64,000 bases of DNA from Modestobacter italicus (GCF_019799965.1 NZ_JABGCJ010000003.1:496001-560000), one strand, 5' to 3'; shown: positions 1 through 9,431, counted from the first letter of the stretch. Made by a program: numbers and translations. Notes: generated by a model from the sequence alone, not told the origin.

Positions 1-1042
<1,042 letters not shown>

Positions 1043-1078
1043 TCAGGTGGTGCGGAGGAAGAACGGGGGCAGACGACG

Positions 1079-1117
1079 ACCGCCCCGGGACCCGGTGGTT
1101 CGGGTCGCCGGGGCGGT
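1079..1117 (-). terminator. stem-loop between groES and groEL
   Basis: A 16-bp stem with a single bulge (ACCGCCCCGG plus GACCCG against CGGGTC-g-CCGGGGCGGT) and a 6-base loop lies 29 bases after the groES stop and 49 bases before the groEL start. There is no U-tract. It could act as a partial terminator or an RNA processing/stability element that sets the GroES:GroEL ratio. The structure is seen; its role is inferred. Confidence 0.6.
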
Positions 1118-1145
1118 GTCGTGCTGGTCTAGCGGAGAGGTGAGG

Positions 1146-1454
1146 TCACTTCTCCACGACGGCGAGCAGGTCGCGCGCGGACAGCACGAGGTAGTCCTCG
1201 CCGCCGTAGCGCACCTCGGTGCCGCCGTACTTCGAGTAGATGACCACGTCGCCGACGTTCACGTCGAGCGGGACCCGGTTGCCGTTGTCGTCGACGCGGC
1301 CGGGGCCGACAGCGATGACGGTGCCCTCCTGGGGCTTCTCCTTGGCGGTGTCCGGGATGACCAGACCGGAGGCCGTGGTGGTCTCGGCCTCGTTGGCCTG
1401 GACCACGACACGGTCCTCGAGCGGCTTGATGTTGACCTTGGTAGCGGTCGTCAC
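1146..1454 (-). CDS. groES: GroES co-chaperonin
   Basis: 10 kDa co-chaperonin, the heptameric lid of GroEL. 102 residues with the start taken at GTG 1454 ([18 protein letters not shown]), matching the usual GroES N-terminus; an AGGGGG ribosome site lies about 8 bases upstream. The frame stays open further upstream to 1550 but that extension has no GroES similarity. The C-terminal half contains the usual [15 protein letters not shown] segment. First gene of the groES-groEL operon; transcription starts about 100 bases upstream under a CIRCE operator, so HrcA repression and heat induction are expected. Confidence 0.97.
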   Translation of the reverse strand: MTTATKVNIKPLEDRVVVQANEAETTTASGLVIPDTAKEKPQEGTVIAVGPGRVDDNGNRVPLDVNVGDVVIYSKYGGTEVRYGGEDYLVLSARDLLAVVEK

Positions 1455-1560
1455 GTCGTGACGCCCCCTTCGGTGTCGGACGGGTGTTCGGAGGTGGTGC
1501 AGATGCTGTGGCACGGGGGCTGTGCCTGCCGTCGCGGGGGTCAGGCCCAACCCGTGTCGA

Positions 1561-1587
1561 TTGGCACTCTACCCATGCGAGTGCCAG
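1561..1587 (-). promoter_or_regulatory. CIRCE operator (HrcA site) upstream of groES
   Basis: TTGGCACTC-N9-GAGTGCCAG. The known CIRCE consensus is TTAGCACTC-N9-GAGTGCTAA; the left arm has one mismatch and the right arm two, with the spacer exactly 9. It overlaps the -10 box of the groES promoter, so bound HrcA would block initiation. hrcA itself is not in the window. Confidence 0.92.
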
Positions 1588-1595
1588 CCACTCAA
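1566..1595 (-). promoter_or_regulatory. groES promoter
   Basis: On the minus strand TTGAGT (1590-1595), an 18-base spacer, then TAGAGT (1566-1571). This fits a housekeeping sigma-A/HrdB-type promoter and is superimposed on the CIRCE element. Predicted start near 1559, giving a leader of about 105 bases. Confidence 0.7.
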
Positions 1596-1623
1596 CCGGG
1601 TCGCCCACCCGGGGGACGGGCCG

Positions 1624-2892
1624 ATGGACCAGGCTGTCGGGGTGCCCATCCCCGACCCCGCCGGCGCCTCCGGCGACCAGGCGGCGGAGACCGTGCGACA
1701 GCTGCGGGACATGGCGACGCCGGCCGGTACGGCGGCGCTGAGCCGGGCCGGCGCCCTGCTGGCCGAGCGCACCGACGCGGTCACCGCACTCTCCCGGCTG
1801 CGCGCCGAGGTGGGCGTCGCACTCGCCGGCCCCGCGTGGGGCTTCGCCCGCCAGCGCGACCGGGCGCGGGCGGTCTTCGGCGCCGACGCCGACCGGCTCC
1901 TCTTCACCGCCGACGCCCTCGAGCAGGCCGGCCGGCCGCGGCTGGCCGACCGCCGGGCCGCCCGGCTGCTGGCCGGTGGCGCCGACTCGGTCGTCGACCT
2001 GGGCTGCGCCGCCGGCACCGACACCATCGCCCTGGCCCGGGCCGGCGCCCGGGTGGTCGCGGTCGACCTCGACCCGGTCGCCCGGGAGCTGACCACGGTC
2101 AACACCGCGGCGCTCGGGCTCGCCGACCGGGTCGAGGTCGTCGCCGGGGACGCCGTCGAGCTGGTGGCCGCGGCCACGGACGGCCGGGTGGCCGGGTGCG
2201 CCGCCGCCGTCCTGGACCCGGCGCGGCGGGCCGGCGGACGACGACAGCTGGACCCCGACCGGTGGTCACCGCCCTGGTCGACGGTGCGGGCGCTGCTGGA
2301 CGCCGTCCCCACCTGCGCGGTGAAGGTCGCTCCGGGGCTGGACCACGACCGGGTGCCGGCGGGCGTGGAGGCGGAGTGGGTGTCGGTCGGCGGCTCGATC
2401 GTCGAGGCGCTGCTCTGGGGCCGGGAGCCCTCCCGCACCTGGCGCCGGGCCACCGTCGTCGACCGGGACGGCGCGCTGCACGAGCTCACCGCCGCCACCG
2501 ACCCCGGCACCGCAGACGCCGGCCCGGTGCGCAGCTGGCTGCACGAGCCCGACCCGGCGGTCATCCGCTCCGGCCTGGTCGCCCTGGTGGCCGGGCAGCT
2601 GGGCGGCACGCTCGTCGACCCGACGATCGCCTACCTGACCTCCGACGACCCGGCCGACTCCCCCTGGGTCTCGTCCTACCCGGTGGTCGAGGTGCTGCCG
2701 TTCAACCTCAAGAAGCTGAAGGCGCTGCTGCGGGCGCGCGGCGTGGGCCGGGTGACGGTGAAGAAGCGCGGGTCGGCGATCGAGCCGGAGACCCTCGCCC
2801 GCCAGCTGCGCGGCCCGGGCGAGGGCAGCGCGGTCGTCGTCGTCACCCGCGTCGCCGGCGCCCCCACCACCATCGTCTGTGGTCACCCCTGA
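1624..2892 (+). CDS. class I SAM-dependent methyltransferase with THUMP-like domain
   Basis: 422 residues from ATG 1624, with GGGGGACGGG just upstream. An N-terminal helical region is followed by a Rossmann methyltransferase core: motif [20 protein letters not shown] at about residues 123-141 and an acidic motif II end (VVAVDLDP). The C-terminal ~65 residues ([21 protein letters not shown]) resemble the THUMP-like domain that accompanies these proteins in actinobacteria, which suggests an RNA substrate. Substrate and modified base cannot be read from the sequence. An earlier in-frame start at 1522 would run through the groES promoter and is unlikely. It is divergent from groES and convergent with tsaD. 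Confidence 0.85.
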   Translation: MDQAVGVPIPDPAGASGDQAAETVRQLRDMATPAGTAALSRAGALLAERTDAVTALSRLRAEVGVALAGPAWGFARQRDRARAVFGADADRLLFTADALEQAGRPRLADRRAARLLAGGADSVVDLGCAAGTDTIALARAGARVVAVDLDPVARELTTVNTAALGLADRVEVVAGDAVELVAAATDGRVAGCAAAVLDPARRAGGRRQLDPDRWSPPWSTVRALLDAVPTCAVKVAPGLDHDRVPAGVEAEWVSVGGSIVEALLWGREPSRTWRRATVVDRDGALHELTAATDPGTADAGPVRSWLHEPDPAVIRSGLVALVAGQLGGTLVDPTIAYLTSDDPADSPWVSSYPVVEVLPFNLKKLKALLRARGVGRVTVKKRGSAIEPETLARQLRGPGEGSAVVVVTRVAGAPTTIVCGHP

Positions 2893-2898
2893 CCGCCC

Positions 2899-2951
2899 GG
2901 CCATGTTCGCCAACATGGCCGCCTCGTCCGGCCATGTTGGCGAACATGGCC
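2899..2951. terminator. nested palindrome, bidirectional terminator candidate
   Basis: Two perfect 22-base inverted arms (2899-2920 and 2930-2951) flank a 9-base loop; each arm, GGCCATGTTsGCsAACATGGCC, is itself nearly palindromic (GGCCATGTT/AACATGGCC). It lies between the stops of two convergent genes (2892 and 2962), the expected place for a shared terminator. As DNA it could fold as one long hairpin or two small ones. The same 22-mer was not found elsewhere in the window. Confidence 0.75.
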
Positions 2952-2961
2952 AGGACAGGGG

Positions 2962-3996
2962 TCAGCGGCTGACGACCTCGATCGGCAGCGAGCTGTCGGC
3001 CCCCAGGTCGATCCGTGACGCGGTGACGCCGGCCTCGACGAGCCGGGAGCCGAGCGCGGCGACCATCGCGCCGTTGTCGGTGCACAGCCGGCGACTGGGC
3101 ACCCGCAGCACGATGCCGGCCGCGTCGCAGCGCTCCTGGGCCAGCGCCCGCAGCCGGCTGTTGGCCGCGACCCCGCCGCCGATCACCAGGTGGTCGACCC
3201 CGTGGTCGCGGCAGGCGCGCACCGCCTTGGCGGTGAGCACGTCGACCACCGCCTCCTGGAACGAGGCCGATACGTCGGCCACCGGCACCGGCTCACCGGC
3301 GCGCTCCCGGGCCTCCACCCAGCGGGCCACCGCCGTCTTCAGGCCGGAGAAGGAGAAGTCGTAGGGGGCGTCGCGCTGCCCGGTGAGCCCGCGCGGGAAG
3401 GCGATCGCCCGCGGGTCGCCCTCGGCTGCGGACCGGTCGATCGGCGGGCCGCCGGGGAAGGGCAGGCCCAGCACCCGGGCGACCTTGTCGAACGCCTCCC
3501 CGGCCGCGTCGTCGATGGTGCGGCCCAGCTCCTGCACGTCCTGGGCGAGGTCGGGCACCAGCAGCAGCGAGCTGTGCCCGCCGGAGACCAGCATCGCGAT
3601 CGAGGGCTCGGCCAGCCGGCCGTGCTCCAGCTCGTCGACGGCCACGTGCGCGGCCAGGTGGTTCACCCCGTACAGCGGGACGTCGAGGGCGAGCGCGTAG
3701 GCCTTGGCCGCGGCCACGCCGACCAGGAGTGCCCCGGTGAGCCCGGGGCCGGCGGTCACCGCGACCGCGTCGACGTCGTCGATCGACACCCCGGCGTCGG
3801 CCAGCGCCCGGTGCACGGTCGGCACCATGGCCTCCAGGTGGGCCCGCGACGCGATCTCCGGGACGACGCCGCCGAACCGCTCGTGCTCGGCCATGCTCGT
3901 GGCCAGGGCGTCGGACAGCAGCGTCTGACCGCGCACCAGCCCGATGCCGGTCTCGTCGCACGAGGTCTCGAACCCCAGCACCAGCGGCTGGCTCAT
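2962..3996 (-). CDS. tsaD: TsaD, tRNA N6-threonylcarbamoyladenosine synthase subunit
   Basis: Catalytic subunit that transfers the threonylcarbamoyl group to A37 of ANN-decoding tRNAs. 344 residues, normal length for the Kae1/TsaD ASKHA fold. The metal-binding HxxxH is present (NHLAAHV, H113 and H117), with the phosphate loop SGGHSSLL at about 138-145 and CTDNGAMVA near the C-terminus holding the third ligand Asp. The start overlaps the rimI stop by 4 bases (ATGA, 3993-3996), and tsaB-rimI-tsaD form one coupled unit. Essential in most bacteria. Confidence 0.97.
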   Translation of the reverse strand: MSQPLVLGFETSCDETGIGLVRGQTLLSDALATSMAEHERFGGVVPEIASRAHLEAMVPTVHRALADAGVSIDDVDAVAVTAGPGLTGALLVGVAAAKAYALALDVPLYGVNHLAAHVAVDELEHGRLAEPSIAMLVSGGHSSLLLVPDLAQDVQELGRTIDDAAGEAFDKVARVLGLPFPGGPPIDRSAAEGDPRAIAFPRGLTGQRDAPYDFSFSGLKTAVARWVEARERAGEPVPVADVSASFQEAVVDVLTAKAVRACRDHGVDHLVIGGGVAANSRLRALAQERCDAAGIVLRVPSRRLCTDNGAMVAALGSRLVEAGVTASRIDLGADSSLPIEVVSR

Positions 3997-4445
3997 GACC
4001 GCACCTCCCGTTGCATGACGACCGCGTCGGCCCCGCTCAGCGGGTAGTAGTGCGGTCGCCGGCCGATCTCGGCGAAACCGCGGCGACCGTAGAACGCCTG
4101 GGTGGCCGCGTCGTCGGCGCGCACCTCCAGCAGCACCGGGGTCGGCCGCCGGTCGGCCTCGGCGAGCAGGGTGTCCAGCAGGAGTGCGCCGATCCCCTCA
4201 CCCTGCCGCGCGCCGGTGACGCCGATGGTCGCGATGTGCGCCTCGTCGGCGTAGGCGATCAGCCCGGCGTAGCCGACGACCGAGTCGTCGTCGGCCACCG
4301 CGACCAGGTAGTGCCGGGTGTCGGGGCGGGCGAGCTCGTCGCGGTACATCCACTCGGTCCAGGTGTCCGGGGCGAACAGCTCCTCCTCCAGCTCCATCAC
4401 CCGGGGCAGGTCGGCGACGGTCATGTCCCGCAGCCGGACGGTCAC
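3993..4445 (-). CDS. rimI: RimI-type ribosomal-protein-alanine N-acetyltransferase
   Basis: GNAT-fold acetyltransferase of 150 residues. The acetyl-CoA loop is visible as [17 protein letters not shown] (about residues 74-90; Q/RxxGxG/A form) and the late strand has the usual AAxxFYxRxGF pattern ([14 protein letters not shown]). RimI acetylates the N-terminus of S18 and other proteins. It sits between tsaB and tsaD, overlapping both by 4 bases, a standard actinobacterial arrangement. Confidence 0.93.
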   Translation of the reverse strand: MTVRLRDMTVADLPRVMELEEELFAPDTWTEWMYRDELARPDTRHYLVAVADDDSVVGYAGLIAYADEAHIATIGVTGARQGEGIGALLLDTLLAEADRRPTPVLLEVRADDAATQAFYGRRGFAEIGRRPHYYPLSGADAVVMQREVRS

Positions 4446-5071
4446 TGGGACACCGGCTTGCGGGTCACCGACGGGACGGCGTCGGGACGGCGGAGGTACA
4501 GCGGCTCCAGCGGTGCCGGCGGGCGGCCGAACGACGGCGCGGCGGCGCGCAGCAGCCCCGCCGTCGTCACCTCGGCGGCGGTGACCGCACGGCCCAGCCG
4601 TTCGGCGAACCGGGCGTCGCCGACCACCGGGTCGGTGACCGGGGCGTCCTCCGGCCGGTCCACCCCGGGGCCGGCGACCCGGGCCCCGGCCTCGTCGTAG
4701 GTGGCCCAGTGGACCTCCTTGCGGCGGGCGTCGGTGACCACCGAGCGGGCGCCGGAGCCGATCGCGTCGAGCGAGCAGACGCCGTGCACCGGCAGGCCGC
4801 GGGCGTCCCCGAGCGCCGCCGCGGTGACCACCCCGACCCGCAGGCCGGTGAAGGGCCCGGGCCCCAGCCCCACCACGACCGCATCCAGCTCGCGCATGGC
4901 CAGCCCGCTCTCAGTGAGCACCTCGCGCACCGCGGGGGTCAGCAGCTCGGCGTGCCGGTTGCCCGACGCGACGGCCCGCTCGGCGAACACCTCGATGCCC
5001 TGCTCGGGCGACCAGCGCGCCAGCCCGACGACGAGGGTCGGGGTGGCGGTGTCGAGCGCGAGGACGAGCAC
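4442..5071 (-). CDS. tsaB: TsaB, threonylcarbamoyladenosine complex dimerisation protein
   Basis: 209 residues, inactive ASKHA paralogue of TsaD that binds TsaD and TsaE in the t6A complex. It starts at GTG 5071 (LVLALDTATPTLVVGL) and keeps the family segment GLGPGPFTGLRVGV at about 68-81. A TACCCT box lies 8 bases upstream of the GTG with no Shine-Dalgarno, so translation from a leaderless mRNA is likely. The gene is 48 bases downstream of the GH43 gene that separates it from tsaE. Confidence 0.95.
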   Translation of the reverse strand: MLVLALDTATPTLVVGLARWSPEQGIEVFAERAVASGNRHAELLTPAVREVLTESGLAMRELDAVVVGLGPGPFTGLRVGVVTAAALGDARGLPVHGVCSLDAIGSGARSVVTDARRKEVHWATYDEAGARVAGPGVDRPEDAPVTDPVVGDARFAERLGRAVTAAEVTTAGLLRAAAPSFGRPPAPLEPLYLRRPDAVPSVTRKPVSQ

Positions 5072-5079
5072 GGGAGCCC

Positions 5080-5085
5080 AGGGTA
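5080..5085 (-). promoter_or_regulatory. -10 box of a leaderless tsaB promoter
   Basis: TACCCT on the minus strand ends 8 bases before the tsaB GTG. This is the spacing seen for actinobacterial leaderless transcripts, and there is no ribosome site. No convincing -35 is visible. If real, tsaB-rimI-tsaD have their own promoter downstream of the GH43 gene. Confidence 0.45.
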
Positions 5086-5119
5086 GTTGCCCCGGGCCCA
5101 GCCCCCGCAGCAGCCGACC

Positions 5120-6964
5120 TCAGGAGACGTCGACCGCGTCCACCTCGGCGAAGAACGTCGCCCGGGTCAGCGTGACGGTGTTCCAGCCCCGGGACAGCCG
5201 CACCTCGTGCTCGACGGTCGTCCAGTTGCCCCAGGTGGTGTGGGCGTAGGTGACCACCCCGGCGTCCCGGCCGTCGACGGTGACCGTGTGGGTCGCCTCG
5301 ACCGGCCAGCCGCCGCGCTCGGACCCGTTGGCGAACCGGATGCCCAGCGTGGCCCGGCCGTTGCGCTCGGCGTAGACCCGCACGGTGACCGAGCTGTCGG
5401 CGAAATCGAGCCCGCCCACCACGGCGCCGGCGGAGGCGGTGGGGTCCGGGCGGACGGTCGCGTTCGTGACCACGCCGGCCTCCGCCTCGTACCGGGTCGC
5501 GTCCGCGGGGTCCGTGGTCGGGGCGACCGGTGGCGTCGTCGGCCGGCCGGGGTGCACGTCGACCGCGTCGATCTCGGCGAAGGCGGTCAGACGGGTCAGC
5601 GTCACCGTGTTGACGCCCGGGCGCAGCCGCACCTCGTGCTCGACCAGCTGCCAGTTGCCCCAGGTGGTGTGGGCGAAGGTGACCACCCCGGCGTCCCGGC
5701 CGTTGACCGTCACCCGGTCGGTGGCCAGCAGCCGCCCGGTTGCGTCCGTGGAGCCGTTGGCGTACCGGATCGCCAGGGTCGCCCGCCCCGGCCGGTCCGC
5801 GGTCACCTGCAGTGTCACGGAGCTGTCCGGGAAGTCCATCCCGCCGACCTTCGCCCCACCCGAGGCGGTCGGGTCGGGGACGACGGTGGCGCGGGTGAGC
5901 ACGCCGTCCTCGGCCTGGTACCGGTCCCCGGCGGCTGCCACCGACGGGACGCCGTCGGCGTCCCACTCCAGCTCACTGAGGTACACGGCGCGGTAGCTGT
6001 ACGTCGGGTCCCAGCCGTGGAACAGGATCGCCGTCCCGCCCCGCCGGTCGGTCACCACGTCCTGCCCGCCGGGGCCGCGCACGTCGCCCCGGAACCGGTC
6101 GGTGGTCATCAGCTCGGTCGTCGCCTTGGTGTACGGACCGGTCAGGCTGGGCGAGGTCGCGTACGCGGTGCGGTAACCCCCGCCCCCGAAGTCGTTGGCC
6201 GAGTAGAACAGCGTGTAGGTGCTCCCCCGCTTGACCAGCGTGGGCGCCTCCACGACGTTGCCCTCGAAGGCCCGGTCGCGGCGGATCAGCTCCTGCGGCG
6301 GCCCGGTGAGCCTGGTGCCGTCGGCCGACAGCGGCTGCAGGTAGATGATCGCCGTCAGCCCGGGGCAGCAGTTGCCGTCGGCCTTCCACAGCAGGTACAG
6401 CTGGCCGTCCTCGGTGTACGTCGCGGCGTCGATGGCGCCGCCGAGGTCGGTGGTGCCGCGTGCACCGTCCGGGCAGACCAGCGGCTGGTCGCCGACCGGG
6501 GTGAACGGCCCGTCCGGCGACGCTGCGACGGCGACCCCGATGCACTGGCGCGGGGCCAGCTCGTCGCGCGCGGTGTAGTAGAGCGCGTAGCCACCGCCCG
6601 GGACCGCAGACACCTCCGGCGCCCAGATGCACCGGTCGGTGGCCCCGCCGGGGGCGAAGCTGCACTCCCCGACCCAGTTCCCGAGCACGGGCAGCACGTC
6701 GGCCTGCGCCCGCCAGTGCACCAGGTCCCGCGACGTCCGGTGCTGCACGTTCTGGCCATCGGAGTTGGTGGCGTAGGCGTGGTACACCCCGTCGACCAGC
6801 AGGACGTCGGGGTCCGGGAAGTTGGCGTCGATGACCGGCTCGACGGTCGGCGCCCCGGGTCGGGCGTCGGCCGGCGCTGCCTGGGCGGAGGCCGGCGCGA
6901 GCACGCCGATCCCGAGCAGCAGCCCGCCGACCCAGGCTGCGATCCGCGTCCTCGTCGATGCCAC
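5120..6964 (-). CDS. secreted GH43-family glycoside hydrolase with two CBM35/CBM6-like domains
   Basis: 614 residues from ATG 6964, preceded by a GAGGAGG site. A Sec signal peptide (RTRIAAWVGGLLLGIG then APASAQA|AP, cleavage near residue 29) precedes a five-bladed GH43 catalytic domain (about 42-340). Likely catalytic residues are D51 (FPDPD), D179 (GGAIDAATY) and E239 (VVEAPTLVKRG). Two ~125-residue beta-sandwich modules follow (about 348-475 and 488-614), each beginning YxAE and ending AExDAVDV, joined by a Pro/Thr linker. GH43 enzymes cleave arabinan, arabinoxylan or xylan; the exact substrate is not evident. It interrupts the usual tsaE-tsaB adjacency and is unrelated to t6A synthesis. 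Confidence 0.9.
   Translation of the reverse strand: MASTRTRIAAWVGGLLLGIGVLAPASAQAAPADARPGAPTVEPVIDANFPDPDVLLVDGVYHAYATNSDGQNVQHRTSRDLVHWRAQADVLPVLGNWVGECSFAPGGATDRCIWAPEVSAVPGGGYALYYTARDELAPRQCIGVAVAASPDGPFTPVGDQPLVCPDGARGTTDLGGAIDAATYTEDGQLYLLWKADGNCCPGLTAIIYLQPLSADGTRLTGPPQELIRRDRAFEGNVVEAPTLVKRGSTYTLFYSANDFGGGGYRTAYATSPSLTGPYTKATTELMTTDRFRGDVRGPGGQDVVTDRRGGTAILFHGWDPTYSYRAVYLSELEWDADGVPSVAAAGDRYQAEDGVLTRATVVPDPTASGGAKVGGMDFPDSSVTLQVTADRPGRATLAIRYANGSTDATGRLLATDRVTVNGRDAGVVTFAHTTWGNWQLVEHEVRLRPGVNTVTLTRLTAFAEIDAVDVHPGRPTTPPVAPTTDPADATRYEAEAGVVTNATVRPDPTASAGAVVGGLDFADSSVTVRVYAERNGRATLGIRFANGSERGGWPVEATHTVTVDGRDAGVVTYAHTTWGNWTTVEHEVRLSRGWNTVTLTRATFFAEVDAVDVS
5222..5703 (-). repeat. near-identical ~53-base direct repeat in the two CBM modules
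   Basis: The stretches 5222-5274 and 5651-5703 differ at one base over 53. They encode the same HTTWGNW-centred segment plus the preceding GRDAGVV motif in each module, and are offset by 429 bases (143 codons). This indicates recent duplication or gene conversion between the binding modules. Confidence 0.85.
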
Positions 6965-7123
6965 GGTCTCCTCCTCGGGCCCGGAGCGGGTGACCCCAGG
7001 AGCGTGACCCCCGTCACTCGCGACGTCAACCGTCCTGGTGGCGGCGGCGAGGCCGGACAGCCCCCTCCGGCCCGGACGGCGCCCCGCCGCTGGACCGGGC
7101 GTCCCGCCGTGACGCCGGCGCGC

Positions 7124-7576
7124 TCAGCCCTCGGTGAGCCGCTGCTCCCAGCCCGGGCCGACGGGCACCAACCGGGCCGTGCGGACGTCGTCGTCCCGGC
7201 GGTCCAGCTCGACCACGAGGTGCTCGTCGGCCAGCTGCTCGACCAGCCCGTGCCCCCACTCGACGACGGTGACCGCCTCCTCGGTGGTCGCGTCCAGGTC
7301 AAGGTCGTCGACGTCGGCCATGCCGGTGAGCCGGTAGGCGTCCACGTGCACCAGCGGCACCCGGCCGCCGCGGTGCACCCGGGCGAGCACGAACGTCGGC
7401 GAGGTGACCGGGCCGGGCACCCCGAGGCCGGCACCGATGCCCTGGGTGAGCGCGGTCTTGCCCGCACCCAGCGGCCCGGCCAGCACGACCAGGTCGCCGG
7501 CCCGGAGCAGCCCGGCCAGCTCGCGGCCGAACGCCTGGGTGTCGGCGACGGTGGGCAGCTCGTGCTCGCGCCTCAC
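7124..7576 (-). CDS. tsaE: TsaE, tRNA threonylcarbamoyladenosine complex ATPase
   Basis: 150-residue P-loop ATPase that drives the TsaB-TsaD complex. Walker A is GPLGAGKTAL at about residues 34-43; SPTFVLARVH and HVDAYRL follow as in the family, then the VEWGHGL segment. The start is GTG 7576, overlapping the udg stop by 4 bases (GTGA). The frame is open further upstream inside udg, but only the region after 7576 is TsaE-like. It is cotranscribed with udg and followed after 159 bases by the GH43 gene instead of tsaB. Confidence 0.95.
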   Translation of the reverse strand: MRREHELPTVADTQAFGRELAGLLRAGDLVVLAGPLGAGKTALTQGIGAGLGVPGPVTSPTFVLARVHRGGRVPLVHVDAYRLTGMADVDDLDLDATTEEAVTVVEWGHGLVEQLADEHLVVELDRRDDDVRTARLVPVGPGWEQRLTEG

Positions 7577-8199
7577 AGCGCGCCCGCCACGGCCTGCAGG
7601 TCGGCGGCCAGAGCCGCCCGCGGCGCCCCGTTCGGGCCGAACCGGATCGCCGCCGAGGGGTGGTAGGTGACCCACACCGCACGCCCGTCGACGTGGTGCG
7701 GCCGGCCGCGCACCTGGCCGAGCACCGTCCTCGGGCCGAGGAACCACTTCGCCGAGGACAGCCCGAGGGCGACCACGGTGCCCGCGTCGAGCAGCTCCAG
7801 CTGGCGGCGCAGCCACCCACTGCAGCGGGCGACCTCCGCGGCCTTGGGCGTCCGGTTGCCCGGCGGCCGGCACTTCACGATGTTGAGCACCGCGACCTCC
7901 TCGCGGGCCAGCCCGGCCTCGGTCAGCAGCAGGTCCAGCAGGGCACCGCTCTTCCCCACGAAGGGCCGGCCGGTCTCGTCCTCTGTGGCCCCCGGGGCCT
8001 CCCCCACGATCACCAGCCGCGGCCGGCCACCGTCCGGCCGGTCCCCGATCACCACGTGCTGGCGGGTGGCGGCCAGCTCGGGGCAGGCGACGCAACCACG
8101 GGCGACGTCCGCCAGGCCGGTCCAGTCCGCGGTGGCCGCGGCGGTGCGGGCCACCTCCTCGGCGGCCGCGTCCAGGCGGGGCGGTCGGGGTGCGGCCAC
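7573..8199 (-). CDS. family 4 uracil-DNA glycosylase (4Fe-4S)
   Basis: 208 residues. It removes uracil from DNA at the start of base-excision repair. Motif A GEAPGATEDETGRPFVG (66-82) and the HPSAA motif (H180) are characteristic of family 4 enzymes. The four cluster cysteines are C36, C39, C110 (NIVKCRPPGNR) and C126. The KRRIH-type insert of UdgX is absent, so this is an ordinary family 4 enzyme. It starts at GTG 8199, six bases after a TAGGGT box, with no ribosome site. Confidence 0.92.
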   Translation of the reverse strand: MAAPRPPRLDAAAEEVARTAAATADWTGLADVARGCVACPELAATRQHVVIGDRPDGGRPRLVIVGEAPGATEDETGRPFVGKSGALLDLLLTEAGLAREEVAVLNIVKCRPPGNRTPKAAEVARCSGWLRRQLELLDAGTVVALGLSSAKWFLGPRTVLGQVRGRPHHVDGRAVWVTYHPSAAIRFGPNGAPRAALAADLQAVAGAL

Positions 8200-8205
8200 G
8201 GCGCC

Positions 8206-8211
8206 ACCCTA
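8206..8211 (-). promoter_or_regulatory. -10 box of a leaderless udg-tsaE promoter
   Basis: TAGGGT on the minus strand, 6 bases before the udg GTG and in the short gap after the alpha/beta hydrolase stop (8232). No Shine-Dalgarno is present. Expected to give a leaderless udg-tsaE mRNA. Confidence 0.5.
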
Positions 8212-8231
8212 CGGCGCGCCGCCGGGGACGC

Positions 8232-9431
8232 TCAGCCGGTGGTGTGCTGCTCGGCGGCGACCCGTCGGATGAGGTCCGCCAGCGCCGCCGTCACCTGGGC
8301 CGGGTGCTCCAGCAGCACCAGGTGCCCGGCATCGGGTACCTCGACGTAGTCGACGCCCCCCTCCCCCGACTCCTCGAACCGCGCCACGATGCGCTCGCTG
8401 TGCTCCTTCGGGATCAGCTTGTCCGCGTCGCCGGTGAGCACCAGGGTGGGCACCCGGCGCAGCGGCTCGACCGCCCCGCCGACGTCCAGGCCGGCGATCG
8501 CCGGGTAGAACTCGGCGACCACGTCGACCGGCGTCCCGGCGATCATCGCGTCCACGTACCGGCCCAGCGCCGGGTCGACGTCGGTGGAGGCGAACGACAG
8601 CGACCAGGTCGCGGCCGAGACGACGTCCTTGGCCAGCCGCCGGGTCCGCTCGGCGATCCCGGGACGGCGGCGCATCGTCCACACCGCGACCGGCAGGACG
8701 GCGGCGCGCACCCGGGTGAGCAGCGAGGGCAGCCCGAAGTCCAGGTCGGCGAGGTTGCCGCTGGACGTCGAGACCAGGGCCACCCCGGCGATCCGGGTGC
8801 CGAACAGGTCCGGCCGGCGCTGGGCGAGGGAGAGCACCGTCATCCCGCCCATGGAGTGCCCCACCAGGACCACCGGGCCGCGCGGCGCCCGGGCGGTGAG
8901 GACCGTCTCCAGGTCCGCGCCGAGCTGGTCGATCGTCGAGCGGTCGGCCGCGCCCCGGCCGGAGGAGCCGTGCCCCCGCTGGTCGTAGAAGACCAGGCGC
9001 GCGGCGGGCCGGTGGCCGTTGGCGGTGGCCAGCCGGGCGCCCAGGTCGCGCCGTTGGAAGGTCCAGGAGCGCATCGACAGCGCGTAGCCGTGCACGAAGA
9101 CGACGGTCAGCGGGGCGTCGGTGGGCCCGACCTCCTCCACCGACAGCGGCACCCCGTCGTCGGCCCGCACGACCAGGGCGCGGTCGGCGGGGCGGGTGCC
9201 CGCGCCCAGCGGGTCCTCCTCGCGCAGCTCCGCGGTCGGCACGTCGGCGACCGGACGGCCGTCCGCCCCGCCCTGGCCGGCCAGCTGACCGGCCCGCACC
9301 CGGGAGGTCGCCGTCCGGGTGACCGCGACGCCGACGGCGGTCCCGGCCGCGGCCAGACCGACCGCGGCGCCGATCAGGCCGGCCGTGCGTCCGAGGTGGT
9401 GGCTGCCGTGCGGAGCCGCGCCGCGGGTCAT
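8232..9431 (-). CDS. alpha/beta hydrolase with N-terminal membrane segment
   Basis: 399 residues from ATG 9431, overlapping the alr stop by 4 bases (ATGA). A hydrophobic stretch (GLIGAAVGLAAAGTAVGVAV, about 18-37) suggests a membrane anchor or signal. The hydrolase core has the oxyanion HGYALSMRSW, nucleophile elbow GHSMGG, acid TGDADKLIP and base DAGHLVLLEHP, so the triad is complete. The substrate is unknown; genes of this type sit between alr and the tsa genes in many actinobacteria. Confidence 0.88.
   Translation of the reverse strand: MTRGAAPHGSHHLGRTAGLIGAAVGLAAAGTAVGVAVTRTATSRVRAGQLAGQGGADGRPVADVPTAELREEDPLGAGTRPADRALVVRADDGVPLSVEEVGPTDAPLTVVFVHGYALSMRSWTFQRRDLGARLATANGHRPAARLVFYDQRGHGSSGRGAADRSTIDQLGADLETVLTARAPRGPVVLVGHSMGGMTVLSLAQRRPDLFGTRIAGVALVSTSSGNLADLDFGLPSLLTRVRAAVLPVAVWTMRRRPGIAERTRRLAKDVVSAATWSLSFASTDVDPALGRYVDAMIAGTPVDVVAEFYPAIAGLDVGGAVEPLRRVPTLVLTGDADKLIPKEHSERIVARFEESGEGGVDYVEVPDAGHLVLLEHPAQVTAALADLIRRVAAEQHTTG

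Noticed and set aside
7005-7018. GTGAC-CCCC-GTCAC dyad upstream of the GH43 gene as an operator
   Set aside because: Five-base arms only and the nearby TTGACG lacks a matching -10; too weak to call.
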